34,890 bases of DNA from a virus. Below, in pieces: positions 1 through 7,521 of the stretch (the first letter of the stretch is position 1; each line of letters begins with the position of its first letter). Under the pieces are notes generated by a model, which saw only the letters and a program-made list of their open reading frames with translations, was not told the DNA's origin and made no database searches. The DNA lies in the IMG/VR virus record IMGVR_UViG_3300032046_000110, positions 1-34,890 of that record, one strand, 5' to 3'. The position numbers and the translations under genes were made by a program.

Positions 1-127
1 ATCGATCCTGCGCCGCTCAATCCCTCGAATTGGTACTTGCGATATTTCAGCGCTTCCGCTTCGAGCTGCACCAGTTGGCCGGTGATGCCCTCCGGCCCCG
101 TTCCCACCGCTCCGGGGTTGTCATACC
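1..127. repeat. Terminal direct repeat (assembly overlap of a circular genome), left copy
   Basis: The first 127 bases are identical to bases 34764-34890. The connector gene reads in frame across the join once one copy is removed, which shows that the molecule is circular or circularly permuted. The length of exactly 127 suggests a k-mer overlap left by the assembler rather than a biological terminal redundancy. Confidence 0.95.
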
Positions 128-344
128 AGTACACCAGGACCATGCCCGCGGCGATCTTGGCAGTCGGGTAGATCTCCGCATCGGCGGCCCAATCGTGTCC
201 GGTTGCATTGAGCAGGTACTGGTCCACGAGCGGCAGCAATTGCAGCATCGCCGCGTCGGTCGCTTCCGTGCGGACGAAGATGGCGCCTTCGGCAGCGGTC
301 AGGATATGGTTGGCCGTGACAGGAGTTCCGATAAATGTCGTCAT
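1..344 (-). CDS. Head-tail connector protein (gp6-like), 5' part, continues across the circle join
   Basis: This is the N-terminal part of a 179-residue protein that starts with ATG at 344, runs down to base 1 and continues at 34763 down to 34568. The start overlaps the stop of the gene at 341-916 as ATGA, which fixes it. The N-terminal half has the alternating helical pattern of the HK97 gp6 / phi29-independent connector family (the 'phage_connect_1' type): an acidic helix, a QYLLNATGHDW-like stretch, then an AAGMVLVYWYDNP helix. The family forms a ring under the portal. Its neighbours (head closure, gp10-like and tail terminator genes next downstream) are the usual neck genes. The C-terminal half is in the entry ending at 34890. 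Confidence 0.75.
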   Translation of the reverse strand, partial: MTTFIGTPVTANHILTAAEGAIFVRTEATDAAMLQLLPLVDQYLLNATGHDWAADAEIYPTAKIAAGMVLVYWYDNPGAVGTGPEGITGQLVQLEAEALKYRKYQFEGLSGAGS

Positions 345-916
345 GCCGTCACCGTAAATGCTTCCGGGTTGGTGAAGCTGTAACCGGCCAGTTGCTTCCA
401 GCCGTAATAATTCCCCGCGTCGAGCATGAATTTCACCAGACCATTGTCGTCGGTCAGCCCGCGTGCGATAATATGCAAACCGGCGATATCTGTTGTCACC
501 CACACGTCCACGCCGTCGAGCGGATCCGTCCCATCATTCACGGTCACCTCCCAGCTGATTGAACCAGCTCCGAGAGTTTGCACATCGTCAATGTCGGTAC
601 TAAATACCCGAATAATGATCGCTTGGTCGTCCCACTCTTCCCCGGCCGCATCATGGCACGCAATGAGGATGGGATATTTCTGGTCGTCCACTGTCAATTC
701 GGCAGCCGTCAACGGGAGTTCGTACAATCCAGTCGAACCGATTTCCGTAGGTATCGCCGTAGCGGGGTTGCTGACATCCCACGCCCCGCCGGTATGCCTG
801 CAAACCTTGAAGTCGCCAGCCGCCAAAGTCGCCCCGGATATTCGACCTGCACTGCCCGCAGCAAGCAATGGGAAGGTAATCTGAGCGGCCACGCCTTGTT
901 TCAGAAAGATTTCCAT
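341..916 (-). CDS. Putative virion decoration or fibre protein, two beta-domains
   Basis: This 191-residue protein starts at ATG 916, which overlaps the stop of the upstream gene (TAATG). Residues 1 to about 115 look like a beta-sandwich that opens with FLKQGVAAQITFPLL. Residues 120-191 resemble a transthyretin-like / carboxypeptidase-regulatory fold: a VTVNDGTDPLDGVDVWVTTD strand pair, a TDDNGLVKFML turn and a final TNPEAFTV strand. Such domains are common on virion surfaces, where they bind glycans or decorate the capsid. It lies between the repeat fibre gene and the connector, inside the head operon, so a head- or neck-attached structural role is inferred. I do not recognise a named family for the whole protein. 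Confidence 0.55.
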   Translation of the reverse strand: MEIFLKQGVAAQITFPLLAAGSAGRISGATLAAGDFKVCRHTGGAWDVSNPATAIPTEIGSTGLYELPLTAAELTVDDQKYPILIACHDAAGEEWDDQAIIIRVFSTDIDDVQTLGAGSISWEVTVNDGTDPLDGVDVWVTTDIAGLHIIARGLTDDNGLVKFMLDAGNYYGWKQLAGYSFTNPEAFTVTA

Positions 917-2466
917 TACCCAGCTCCTCTTCCAATGCCTTCTCCAACACCAGCAAGCATGTTGTGTCCTAAACTTTTGTAGTAAGGCTTGAGTTCGATT
1001 ACTTGCGCCAAGTCTGTCTCTATGACCTGATCAACCGGGATCCATTTGGAAATCGAAACTGGTTGCGCTAAATCTGTCTCTACTATCTGACCAATCTCAA
1101 GCCATTTAGAAATCGAAACCGTTTGTGCTGCATCGGCCTCTGCAGCTTGTCCCACCACGAGGGCGCCAAACTCAACGATCTTCTGAGCTGAATCGGTCTC
1201 CTGTGATTGGCCTATTTGCTTGATTTTGAGTGCGTTAAAGTCTTGAGCAAAATCTGTTTCGGTAATTTGGCCGACTGGAAATTTCTTGGTTATCGAAACT
1301 GACTGCGCTAAATCGGTCTCTGCAACCTGCCCGACTGGCAGCCTCTTGAGAATGGACAAACTTTGGGTGCTGTCCGCTTCAGTCGTTTGAGCGACCGCTT
1401 TACTTTTCAGCTTTCCGACTATCTGAGATAGATCGGTCTCGACTGCTTGAACGACCGAAACCCTTTTGTTTGGAAACAGCGATTGAGCGAGTTCAGTTTC
1501 CCCAACCTGCTCAACCACCACTATCTTGACTTTCGCAGGTGTTATGACTTGAGACGCATCGGTTTCCGTGGTTTGCCCTATCAAACGTTGTTTGAGCTTA
1601 CCGACTATCTGCGAAAGATCGGTTTCACCAATTTGCCCAACGGCGACATTCTTGACCACGTAGGGAACGATCGAGAAGACAGAATCGTTCTCGGCCTGGA
1701 TACCGATGGCTTTGTACTTTGCCCTTGCCATCACCTGCACCGAGTCGGTTTCCGCAGTCTGTTTCGCCGATCTGTTCTTCGGTCTCCAAAGTATGATCTG
1801 GGGCGTGTCTGTCTCAGTGGCCTGCCCAACCCCAACAATTTGACCAAAGACTACCGTTCTCGAAAGTTCAACCCACGGATCAAGGTCAGTTGTGAGGTCA
1901 GCTGTCAAAGCATAGTCTGCCGTAGCACTTGGGTCTCCCCATCTCATCCGCACAATGTCAAGCGTTGGGGTAACACCGTGAACGCCAATCTCAATGATGA
2001 TGCGGTCACCGATTTGCGATGAGAAGTTCGTCGCCCCATCTGTTCGTGCGCTATGAATACGTGTTGCAATAGTGGCAAGAGAGGTCGGATATTCGGTACT
2101 TGTCGCATGGTAAAGTCCTATCACTCCCCTAATTGTTCCACCGTCGCCGCTCACGACTCGCACAACATAGGCCAAGTGTGTGTCAACTTGAGCAGCATTT
2201 TCGGCGACCTTGATAACCATCGAAACAGTATCGGAGGTCGTCCAGTTGTAAGCTGCCGCAAGTGGTTGAGACTGATATTGCCACCAGCACCACTGCTGCG
2301 TCAGTGCAGCAGCCCAGGTCCTGTCATCCGAAGCGAGTGCCGTGTTCGACTTAGTCGGCTTGGTGAGCAGGCGGACCAAACCACCCGTCAGCTCCCAATT
2401 CGTATTTACTGCTAGCGAAGCAAGCGGGGGCGTGCCGGATGTAGGCAGATATAGTCGTGTTGCCAC
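916..2466 (-). CDS. Repeat-containing fibre-like structural protein (14 ETDxAQ repeats)
   Basis: This 516-residue protein has two parts. Residues 1 to about 208 form a beta-rich domain that looks like a lectin/jelly-roll module. Residues 212 to about 492 are 14 consecutive repeats of about 20 residues with the pattern [VI]GQxxETDxAQxxxxxKxxx. A short Gly-rich tail ends it (GVGEGIGRGAG). Regular 20-residue repeats with invariant E-T-D and Q suggest a stalk or beta-solenoid, probably a trimeric fibre. It is encoded between the capsid genes and the connector, so it may be a head or neck fibre that contacts the host surface. Start ATG 2466 lies just below the stop of the upstream gene. The function is inferred. 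Confidence 0.6.
   Translation of the reverse strand: MATRLYLPTSGTPPLASLAVNTNWELTGGLVRLLTKPTKSNTALASDDRTWAAALTQQWCWWQYQSQPLAAAYNWTTSDTVSMVIKVAENAAQVDTHLAYVVRVVSGDGGTIRGVIGLYHATSTEYPTSLATIATRIHSARTDGATNFSSQIGDRIIIEIGVHGVTPTLDIVRMRWGDPSATADYALTADLTTDLDPWVELSRTVVFGQIVGVGQATETDTPQIILWRPKNRSAKQTAETDSVQVMARAKYKAIGIQAENDSVFSIVPYVVKNVAVGQIGETDLSQIVGKLKQRLIGQTTETDASQVITPAKVKIVVVEQVGETELAQSLFPNKRVSVVQAVETDLSQIVGKLKSKAVAQTTEADSTQSLSILKRLPVGQVAETDLAQSVSITKKFPVGQITETDFAQDFNALKIKQIGQSQETDSAQKIVEFGALVVGQAAEADAAQTVSISKWLEIGQIVETDLAQPVSISKWIPVDQVIETDLAQVIELKPYYKSLGHNMLAGVGEGIGRGAG
981..1833 (-). repeat. Tandem 60-bp coding repeat array (14 units)
   Basis: On the minus strand a unit of about 60 bp encoding roughly GQxxETDxAQ repeats 14 times with diverged sequence. 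Units 4 and 7 share an extra block (ETDLSQIVGKLK), and units 12 and 13 share SISKW, which indicates past duplication of single units. The array could contract or expand by recombination. Confidence 0.8.
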
Positions 2467-2476
2467 TTATCCGCCA

Positions 2477-2935
2477 CTACGAAGCTCGATAGAAACCTTC
2501 AGCGTTGATCTGCGCCACGATGTCACTTCCATCCGGGGTAACCACGAAATCGTGATAGGTCAGGGGGATGATCGCCGTGTCCGCCGAAGTTGCTGGATCA
2601 TACCCTATCACCAATGCTCCAACGGCGTTGCCCGTCGCTGCGGTCCAGGTGATGTCCGGTATGTCCGCATCCATCCAGTTGTTGGTGTAATCCGGCAGGA
2701 GCGCACCAATCTCCGCATCGGTCAAATACTTGCGACCCATCGTGGTCTGTTCGTTGGTCGCCCCGTCCAGGACCTCCGCCATGCTCACAGAGTCTTCCAG
2801 GGCCGATTTCGCTTCCAAACCGGATGACTCCAGCGGCACAATAACCAGGCGCGCTGTGGCCGGATCGTTGTCATTGACGCGAGTGTAGAACTCGGCAACA
2901 CGTCCTTTTGCGATGTTGAACACGAAGTCAGTCAT
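2477..2935 (-). CDS. Hypothetical head-region protein
   Basis: This 152-residue protein starts at ATG 2935. The start is chosen because AAAGGAGAT sits at the right distance upstream. In-frame codons further upstream lie inside the tandem hairpin repeat. It begins MTDFVFNIAKGRVAEFYTRV, which resembles the N-terminus of small phage proteins encoded just after the major capsid protein and annotated as head or decoration proteins. The remainder is acidic with an AEIGALLPDYTNN segment and a likely beta-rich C-terminus. It ends with TAG. It lies between the capsid block and the repeat fibre gene, so a virion role is likely, but I do not recognise a family. Confidence 0.55.
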   Translation of the reverse strand: MTDFVFNIAKGRVAEFYTRVNDNDPATARLVIVPLESSGLEAKSALEDSVSMAEVLDGATNEQTTMGRKYLTDAEIGALLPDYTNNWMDADIPDITWTAATGNAVGALVIGYDPATSADTAIIPLTYHDFVVTPDGSDIVAQINAEGFYRAS

Positions 2936-2950
2936 TTCTATATCTCCTTT

Positions 2951-2998
2951 ATGGTAGCGCAATCGGCTACCATTATGGTAGCGCAATCGGCTACCATT
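2951..2998. repeat. Two tandem 24-bp units, each a small inverted repeat
   Basis: The unit is present twice without a gap. Each unit contains GGTAGC and GCTACC arms (6 bp, 8 bp with the flanking AT) around a 7-base loop. The pair lies directly upstream of the ribosome binding site for the gene starting at 2935. It could be a twin operator or a pair of RNA hairpins in the leader of that gene. Confidence 0.8.
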
Positions 2999-3008
2999 AT
3001 TTCTTCCT

Positions 3009-3040
3009 GCCGAGTAGGTGCTGCCGAAGGCTTACTCGGC
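3009..3040. repeat. Dispersed motif A, copy 1 (partial), with inverted arm
   Basis: Bases 3009-3023 match the first 15 bases of the dispersed 20-bp motif (plus-strand form gccgagtaggtgctg). Bases 3033-3040 repeat the first eight bases in inverted orientation (tactcggc), so this copy can form an 8-bp hairpin. It lies in the noncoding gap of about 260 bp between the genes at 3197-3397 and 2477-2935. Confidence 0.7.
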
Positions 3041-3089
3041 GCACGCTTGGGACCAATCAAGAAGTTGGTCATCGGTCAGCGCTCTTTCA

Positions 3090-3126
3090 CCCTCCCCCAA
3101 ATCGTGCCCTCCGATTTGGGGGAGGG
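3090..3126 (-). terminator. Perfect 15-bp hairpin downstream of the capsid block
   Basis: Arms 3090-3104 and 3112-3126 are perfect inverted repeats around a 7-base loop. The C/G-rich base of the stem ends in CCCTCCCCC. There is no U tract, so it is not a classical intrinsic terminator. It may slow or process the transcript after the capsid genes. A related hairpin lies at 32488-32522 after the major tail gene. Confidence 0.45.
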
Positions 3127-3196
3127 CCAGGGAGGGGGCCGAATCCCTGCCGCCATCGGGGAAGGTCCGACGACGGCAGGTGCTCTCACGAATTTT

Positions 3197-3397
3197 TTAC
3201 GCTTTGACTTTTGGCGTGACGGGCGTTGGATTGGCGACAGGTTTCTTAGTATCAACCTTGGCAGATGGTTTGGCATTGCCAGTCACCGGCTTGCGGCTGA
3301 TCTCTTTCCATCCCGCAGCGAGATATTCAGTTACTTTCTCGCCAGGCACGTTCATACTGTCGAATCCGCGTTCCATTAACACTAAATCTTCAGCCAT
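3197..3397 (-). CDS. Small hypothetical protein after the major capsid gene
   Basis: This 66-residue protein starts at ATG 3397 behind a clear CGGAGG site, 12 bases after the capsid stop. Residues 1-33 carry the pattern MERGFDSMNVPGEKVTEYLA followed by AGWKEI. The rest is a Lys/Pro/Ala/Val-rich, probably disordered tail (KPVANPTPVTPKVKA). Short proteins with an 'aGWkei' box encoded right behind phage capsid genes are common, but their role is unknown to me. It probably belongs to the head operon as an accessory or neck component. Confidence 0.6.
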   Translation of the reverse strand: MAEDLVLMERGFDSMNVPGEKVTEYLAAGWKEISRKPVTGNAKPSAKVDTKKPVANPTPVTPKVKA

Positions 3398-3409
3398 GTC
3401 AGCCTCCGG

Positions 3410-4561
3410 TTAGCCAAGCAAGATGGCGACATGCTCGGGCTTGAACACCTTGACGCCCCATGCAATAGACACGTGGTAGACGATCATGCGAAAGCCCGGG
3501 TAAGCGGCAAAGTCAAAGACCAGGCCGCTGACGGGATCCTCGACCACCATGTGATCGATCGCCAGGTCGCCTTCCTTTGGGACGGCGGGCAGGCGGGTGG
3601 CCAACAGGATGGCATTGCGGCAGAAACCGACGTTGGCGGCATGGGTGGCGATAAAAGTGATGGCCACATCGTTCGCCAGGGTTTGCCTCAGCCCGGGCTG
3701 GGCCAGCACGATGTCGCCATCGCCATCCCCGGCAAAGCCGGTGGCGACCACGTACTTATTCGTGTCACCTGCAAAGGTGATCACGTCGCCGGCCAGGAAT
3801 GTTCCTGTGCCAACTTCCACGTGGATGGTCGTGTCGCCGATGGCGTATCCACCGATAAGGTCCACGTTATAGGTGGCGCCGGTGCCTTTGGTGAAGGTCT
3901 TGACCTGGGCGGATTCGCGAATGGCAAAGCCGTGCAGGTCAAGTAGGGTTCCACGCCGCAGGAGCGACGTGTCGCCGGCCTCGTTGGCCTTGGTCAACTG
4001 CGCCAGGGTGCGCAATGCCGCCCCGGCCGTGGTATTGATGACCAAATGGCGGTCCGACGCAGGCGTGCCGTTGTCATCCAGGATCTTCTTGACATTAGCA
4101 GGATCGATCAGACTGGATGCGAACGGGGTCGTAGCAGCCGCCCCATAGGCACGCGATGCGCCTTTATGAGATGCATCGGCCAGATCGGCCTCGATCTCGT
4201 TGACGGCTGCACGGATTGCCTGCGCAATCTGGTCCTGTTGGATCGTCAGGAAACCGGGACCATAATCCATCGCCTTCTGCTCTTCCCCGCTCCAGGAAAA
4301 CGGGAAATAGCGGGACTTGCTGATGGTGACGTCTTTATTCGTGATCGTTTGATCCGCGGCGGACGGCAGCGCCATCGCAGGCGTGACATTACCTCCCGCA
4401 GCGTTCGCGGGGGTTGCTGGGCCGCGCAGGGTTTGGCCGATTGCCACCTGGTCGGCTCTGGAATCACGTGCCACTGCGGGAATGAACCCGACCAGCTCGC
4501 GGCTGACAACATCCAGCGCGGCGTAGATGTCGGGGATTAAGTTGGTAAGTGAGTTTGCCAT
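3410..4561 (-). CDS. Major capsid protein (P22 coat-like, HK97 fold)
   Basis: This 383-residue protein starts at ATG 4561 with AGAGGT upstream. The opening MANSLTNLIPDIYAALDVVS, the AVARDSRADQVAIGQT block and the long DQTITNKDVTISKSRYFPFSW strand resemble P22 gp5-like major capsid proteins. A segment around residues 225-275 (NVDLIGGYAIGDTTIHVEV, then FLAGDVITFAGDTNKYVV) looks like an inserted beta-barrel domain in the position of the P22 I-domain. The C-terminus (YHVSIAWGVKVFKPEHVAIL) fits the family's end. It follows portal, protease and scaffold-like genes in the canonical head order. The combination of a P22-like coat with an HK97-like portal and ClpP-type protease is somewhat mixed. Confidence 0.85.
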   Translation of the reverse strand: MANSLTNLIPDIYAALDVVSRELVGFIPAVARDSRADQVAIGQTLRGPATPANAAGGNVTPAMALPSAADQTITNKDVTISKSRYFPFSWSGEEQKAMDYGPGFLTIQQDQIAQAIRAAVNEIEADLADASHKGASRAYGAAATTPFASSLIDPANVKKILDDNGTPASDRHLVINTTAGAALRTLAQLTKANEAGDTSLLRRGTLLDLHGFAIRESAQVKTFTKGTGATYNVDLIGGYAIGDTTIHVEVGTGTFLAGDVITFAGDTNKYVVATGFAGDGDGDIVLAQPGLRQTLANDVAITFIATHAANVGFCRNAILLATRLPAVPKEGDLAIDHMVVEDPVSGLVFDFAAYPGFRMIVYHVSIAWGVKVFKPEHVAILLG

Positions 4562-4597
4562 TGGAATTTACCTCTTTTCATCAGGATATCATCGTTG

Positions 4598-4966
4598 CTA
4601 CTCATCAACGACTTTGCCGCCAGAAAGCGCGAACTTTCGCTTTTCCACGGCATTGAGCGCCTCGAAATCGGGGCGCTTCATCTGCCCCGGCGTTTCGGGC
4701 GCTTCGGGGTTGGGGGGGATGGTGGAAACGGGGACGAAGTTCATCGCCACGTCGCTGGGCCGGGCCGCCTTCTTGAGCGACTCGTACAGATTCAGGGCTT
4801 CGTCGGCCTTGTTCTGAGCCTCGTCCAGCGCGGGGCGCAGAGCAAGCGCCTTCTCTTTTCCTTCGTCCGTTCCCTCTTGGAAGTGCGCATCAACTTCGTT
4901 TGCGATGCGTTTCACTTCCGCATCCGTCGCAATGACGGCGTCGTGATAGGGCTTCAAGTCAAGCAT
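4598..4966 (-). CDS. Scaffold-like head protein
   Basis: This 122-residue acidic protein starts at ATG 4966 with AAAGGAG upstream, overlaps the stop of the protease gene and ends with TAG before the capsid gene. Residues 1-70 are predicted helical with a heptad-like pattern (ATDAEVKRIANEVDAHFQEG, then the DEAQNKADEALNLYESLKK block). The rest is Pro-rich, then a FEALNAVEKRKFALSGGKV box. Position between protease and coat gene plus the coiled-coil character suggest a scaffolding protein. It could also be a detached delta-domain. The assignment rests on position and composition only. Confidence 0.55.
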   Translation of the reverse strand: MLDLKPYHDAVIATDAEVKRIANEVDAHFQEGTDEGKEKALALRPALDEAQNKADEALNLYESLKKAARPSDVAMNFVPVSTIPPNPEAPETPGQMKRPDFEALNAVEKRKFALSGGKVVDE

Positions 4967-5798
4967 GGGGAATCTCCTTTTTTAATATTAGTTGAACTCG
5001 TTCTCGGAGGATCTGCGCCTCGCGTTCGTTGTCCGCTGCGGCAGGATTGTTGCGAAGTGCTGGAGCTTGCGCAGCAGAGTCCGCCGCGGGCAGGACATTG
5101 ACTTGGGATATCGCCTGCATCAGTGCAGGCGGGACATTTGCATAATTGCGCAGGCAGTTGACGAATGCCATATTGCTTACGCTGGTCTGGCCGCCCGACA
5201 GGATCTCATCTGCAAAGCCATACTCCACGGCCTTGTGCGCGCTCATCCAGGTCTCGTCAGACATCATGAGAGAGATTTCTTCTTCGTCCAATCCGGTTTT
5301 GGCGGCGTACGCCGGAACGATGCCGTCCTTGATTTCCTGCAGATTGTCGCGAATTTCGCCGAGCGTTTCGATATCTAACATGGCTATAAATACCACCACC
5401 GCGGGATCGTGGATCATCATGTAAGCTGTGTCCATCATCTGCACCTTCTTGCCCGCGATCGCCACGATCACCGCCGAACTGGCTGCCACGCCGTCCACCC
5501 TTACTGTGATCTCGCCCGGATAATCGGTCATGATGGCCCGCATCGCCGAGGCGGCGAACACATCCCCGCCGGGCGAATTGATTTTGAGCAAGATCGGCCC
5601 GCCTTGTCCAAATCTATACAAATCTTCTTTGAACTTCTTGGGGGTGATTTCATCGCCTAGCCAGGAATACTCCGAGATCGCGCCGTAGAGTTCTAGTTCG
5701 ACCTGGCCGCTCTCGCTTTCGGCGGCATTCACGAAACGCCAGAACGGCTCATAGGGCTGGGCGTTTCCATCGAAACAGCGGAAGGGCATTTTTTGCAT
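4959..5798 (-). CDS. ClpP-like (S14) prohead protease
   Basis: This open frame has 279 residues from ATG 5798. Catalytic residues of a ClpP-fold serine protease are visible: the oxyanion strand INSPGGDV (73-80), Ser107 in GVAASSAV, His130 in MMIHDPA, and Asp181 in SDETWMSAHKAVEYGFADE. The C-terminal 80 residues are Ala-rich and probably a cleaved or scaffold-like tail. It matures the prohead by cleaving capsid components. It follows the portal gene. The frame continues upstream for another 93 codons to a GTG at 6077, interrupted only by one TAG at 5910-5912 (see the next entry). The ATG at 5798 may therefore be an internal start or only the apparent one. Confidence 0.85.
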   Translation of the reverse strand: MQKMPFRCFDGNAQPYEPFWRFVNAAESESGQVELELYGAISEYSWLGDEITPKKFKEDLYRFGQGGPILLKINSPGGDVFAASAMRAIMTDYPGEITVRVDGVAASSAVIVAIAGKKVQMMDTAYMMIHDPAVVVFIAMLDIETLGEIRDNLQEIKDGIVPAYAAKTGLDEEEISLMMSDETWMSAHKAVEYGFADEILSGGQTSVSNMAFVNCLRNYANVPPALMQAISQVNVLPAADSAAQAPALRNNPAAADNEREAQILRERVQLILKKEIPHA

Positions 5799-5909
5799 GG
5801 CTTTATTCTCTGCTTTCTCTTTGGCCGGCTCGAAAGATTTGCCATCATGCGCCCGGCAGTGCTTGCGAGCCTGGGCCTCGGTCCAGATTGTTTTCTTATA
5901 CCGATGAGC

Positions 5910-6077
5910 CTATGTATCCGAAGTATCATCCTTGCGGTAGCCAATGATCAGATCATACGGTTTGCCAGTGGCTTTGTAGCCATCGATATCATTTGTATCT
6001 TTTACGTGTTTACGGATAAAGCGAATAAATTGGTCCGGGTCCAATAAACGGCAACTGTGCTCTGTGGGATATGGCAC
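5910..6077 (-). CDS. N-terminal domain of the protease gene, ended by an in-frame amber codon
   Basis: From GTG 6077 (AAGGAAGG six bases upstream) the frame reads VPYPTEHSCRLLDPDQFIRF and on to DDTSDT, then TAG at 5910-5912. After the TAG the same frame continues without another stop (AHRYKKTIWTEAQARKHCRA, then the HDGKSFEPAKEK block) straight into ATG 5798 of the protease. The PYPTEH...DPDQF opening and the W-T-x-x-x-A-R-x-H...FEPA ending are the two halves of a small domain common at the N-terminus of phage prohead proteases. The domain is therefore split by a stop. Possible reasons are a CAG-to-TAG mutation, regulated readthrough or a sequencing error. TAG terminates many other genes here, so a recoded genetic code is unlikely. 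Confidence 0.65.
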   Translation of the reverse strand: MPYPTEHSCRLLDPDQFIRFIRKHVKDTNDIDGYKATGKPYDLIIGYRKDDTSDT

Positions 6078-6125
6078 ATCACACCTTCCTTAGATATTCG
6101 GCGGTTCGAGATTTAGGATATGGCA

Positions 6126-7361
6126 TTATTTGCCTCCTGCCTGCTCGGCCGCCGCGGCAGGCAGGCCGATCGGTGAGATATTATTCGCCATGTAATAGCG
6201 ATCGCCCTCGGGATAGGCGCCCACGTCGTCCTTCTCGCGCGCCTCGTTGGGGGTCATGATACCGTTCTGGATGCGCTTCGCCATCGCCTCGGCGCGCGCC
6301 CGGCTGTCCATTCGCAGGAGCGATTCCCGGATGAACTTGAAATAGGTATCTGCTTGCTCATCCTGGCTCAGCCAGCGGATGCGCGCCGCTTCCTCCCACG
6401 GCACCAGGTAGGCGTCCAAGGTGCCTTGCAGGTATTCGATGTATTTCTGTTCGTTGCTGTTATAGGCCTGCTTACCCCGGTTGAGCATATGCTCGGGCAG
6501 GCCGAAGAAGTTGCAAATATCCTGGTCCGTGGCGTCGATGCTCTCCAAAAATTGCGCGTCTTTCAACTGGATGTCGATCGGCTCGAATTTCGTGATCTTG
6601 CTGTCGAACACCGCCAGGCGGTAGGCATTCTCGCTTCCGCTCATCGCCTTCTCATAAGCCTCGCGCACGATCTGGCGTTTCTCTTTGTCGAGCTCGCCGT
6701 TCAACTGGATATAAGCAGCCGGTAGGAAACCTTGTGAATAGAGCATGCTCTGCGTCTTGCGCGCCGCCAGTTGCCGCCCGAATGTCTCGCGCGCAAAGGT
6801 GATCACCCCGCGCCCCACGAAGCCGGTCGAGTCCGGATTGATCGACAAATGCAGGATCTCCACAGCGGGTATGAATTCGGTCTTGCCGTTGCTGAACGTA
6901 TGCCGGTACCAAAGATTGCCCCCCGTGTCGAAGACCGGCGAGGTGCGGTCGGCGGGCAGGACCAATAGCTGCCTGGGGCCGACCATCGGCTGCCAGACGT
7001 AGGCATTGCCGTAAAAAATTTGCCACTCGATGACCGCTTTTTTGAATTGGAAAGGCGTCCACCCCCAAGTGTTCGGCGAGACCTGCAGCAGGTACGCCAT
7101 ATTCCGTGTGACTTCGTCGGGTTGGACCTGTTGGATGTTTCGCCCCTCACGCTTGATCATTTGAAATGGCATCTTTGCGACGTCGTCAGAGATGATGTTC
7201 TTGGCCCGATATGCCGTGGCGATCGCCAGCGATCCGCTGACCGTCACCCTCTCCCCCGATTTCGTCTCGTAGCCGCGCCGCATCTCGTAATCAACCCGCG
7301 GGGTCGCCTGCGGATCTTCCTTGATTTTGGGGGAACCGCTTAGCAAACTACTCAGCAACAT
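6126..7361 (-). CDS. Portal protein (HK97 family)
   Basis: This 411-residue protein starts at ATG 7361 inside the end of the upstream membrane-protein gene. Family features in order: VSGSLAIATAYRAKNIISDD near residues 41-60, VAKMPFQMIKREG, the LQVSPNTWGWTPFQFKKAVI helix near 92-111, GNAYVW, a Gly-Arg-Gly turn in GFVGRGVITFARETFG, and the C-terminal NFFGLPEHMLNRGKQAYNSN box. It is the portal ring at the capsid vertex through which DNA is packaged by the terminase encoded upstream. Length and order (portal, protease, scaffold, coat) fit HK97-like siphoviruses. Confidence 0.92.
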   Translation of the reverse strand: MLLSSLLSGSPKIKEDPQATPRVDYEMRRGYETKSGERVTVSGSLAIATAYRAKNIISDDVAKMPFQMIKREGRNIQQVQPDEVTRNMAYLLQVSPNTWGWTPFQFKKAVIEWQIFYGNAYVWQPMVGPRQLLVLPADRTSPVFDTGGNLWYRHTFSNGKTEFIPAVEILHLSINPDSTGFVGRGVITFARETFGRQLAARKTQSMLYSQGFLPAAYIQLNGELDKEKRQIVREAYEKAMSGSENAYRLAVFDSKITKFEPIDIQLKDAQFLESIDATDQDICNFFGLPEHMLNRGKQAYNSNEQKYIEYLQGTLDAYLVPWEEAARIRWLSQDEQADTYFKFIRESLLRMDSRARAEAMAKRIQNGIMTPNEAREKDDVGAYPEGDRYYMANNISPIGLPAAAAEQAGGK

Positions 7362-7521
7362 GCTTAGCCTTTTCCTTTGCGATCAGCACGCCGAAAACGA
7401 TCAGCATCACGCCCGCTGTGATCCATGTGGCGATGGCGCTCAAAAGCGAAAGCCCATACAGGATGCAGGCGCATCCCGCCAGGAGAAGAAGATCATCAAA
7501 AAAACGCAAGAACAATTTCAT
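7348..7521 (-). CDS. Small two-helix membrane protein, holin candidate
   Basis: This 57-residue protein starts at ATG 7521 (ATGA overlap with the upstream stop) and overlaps the portal start. It holds two hydrophobic helices, about residues 11-30 (LLLLAGCACILYGLSLLSAI) and 33-48 (WITAGVMLIVFGVLIA), then a basic/acidic tail (KEKAKHVAE). Size and topology fit a class II holin, but nothing more specific can be read. It is translationally coupled to the 99-residue membrane protein upstream, and the two may act together in the envelope. Confidence 0.6.
   Translation of the reverse strand: MKLFLRFFDDLLLLAGCACILYGLSLLSAIATWITAGVMLIVFGVLIAKEKAKHVAE

Noticed and set aside
5910-5912. TAG recoded as an amino acid in the whole genome
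   Set aside because: Many genes end in TAG at the expected place (for example at 2477, 32053, 32554, 33478 and 34216), and neither phage tRNA has a CTA anticodon in its folded orientation.
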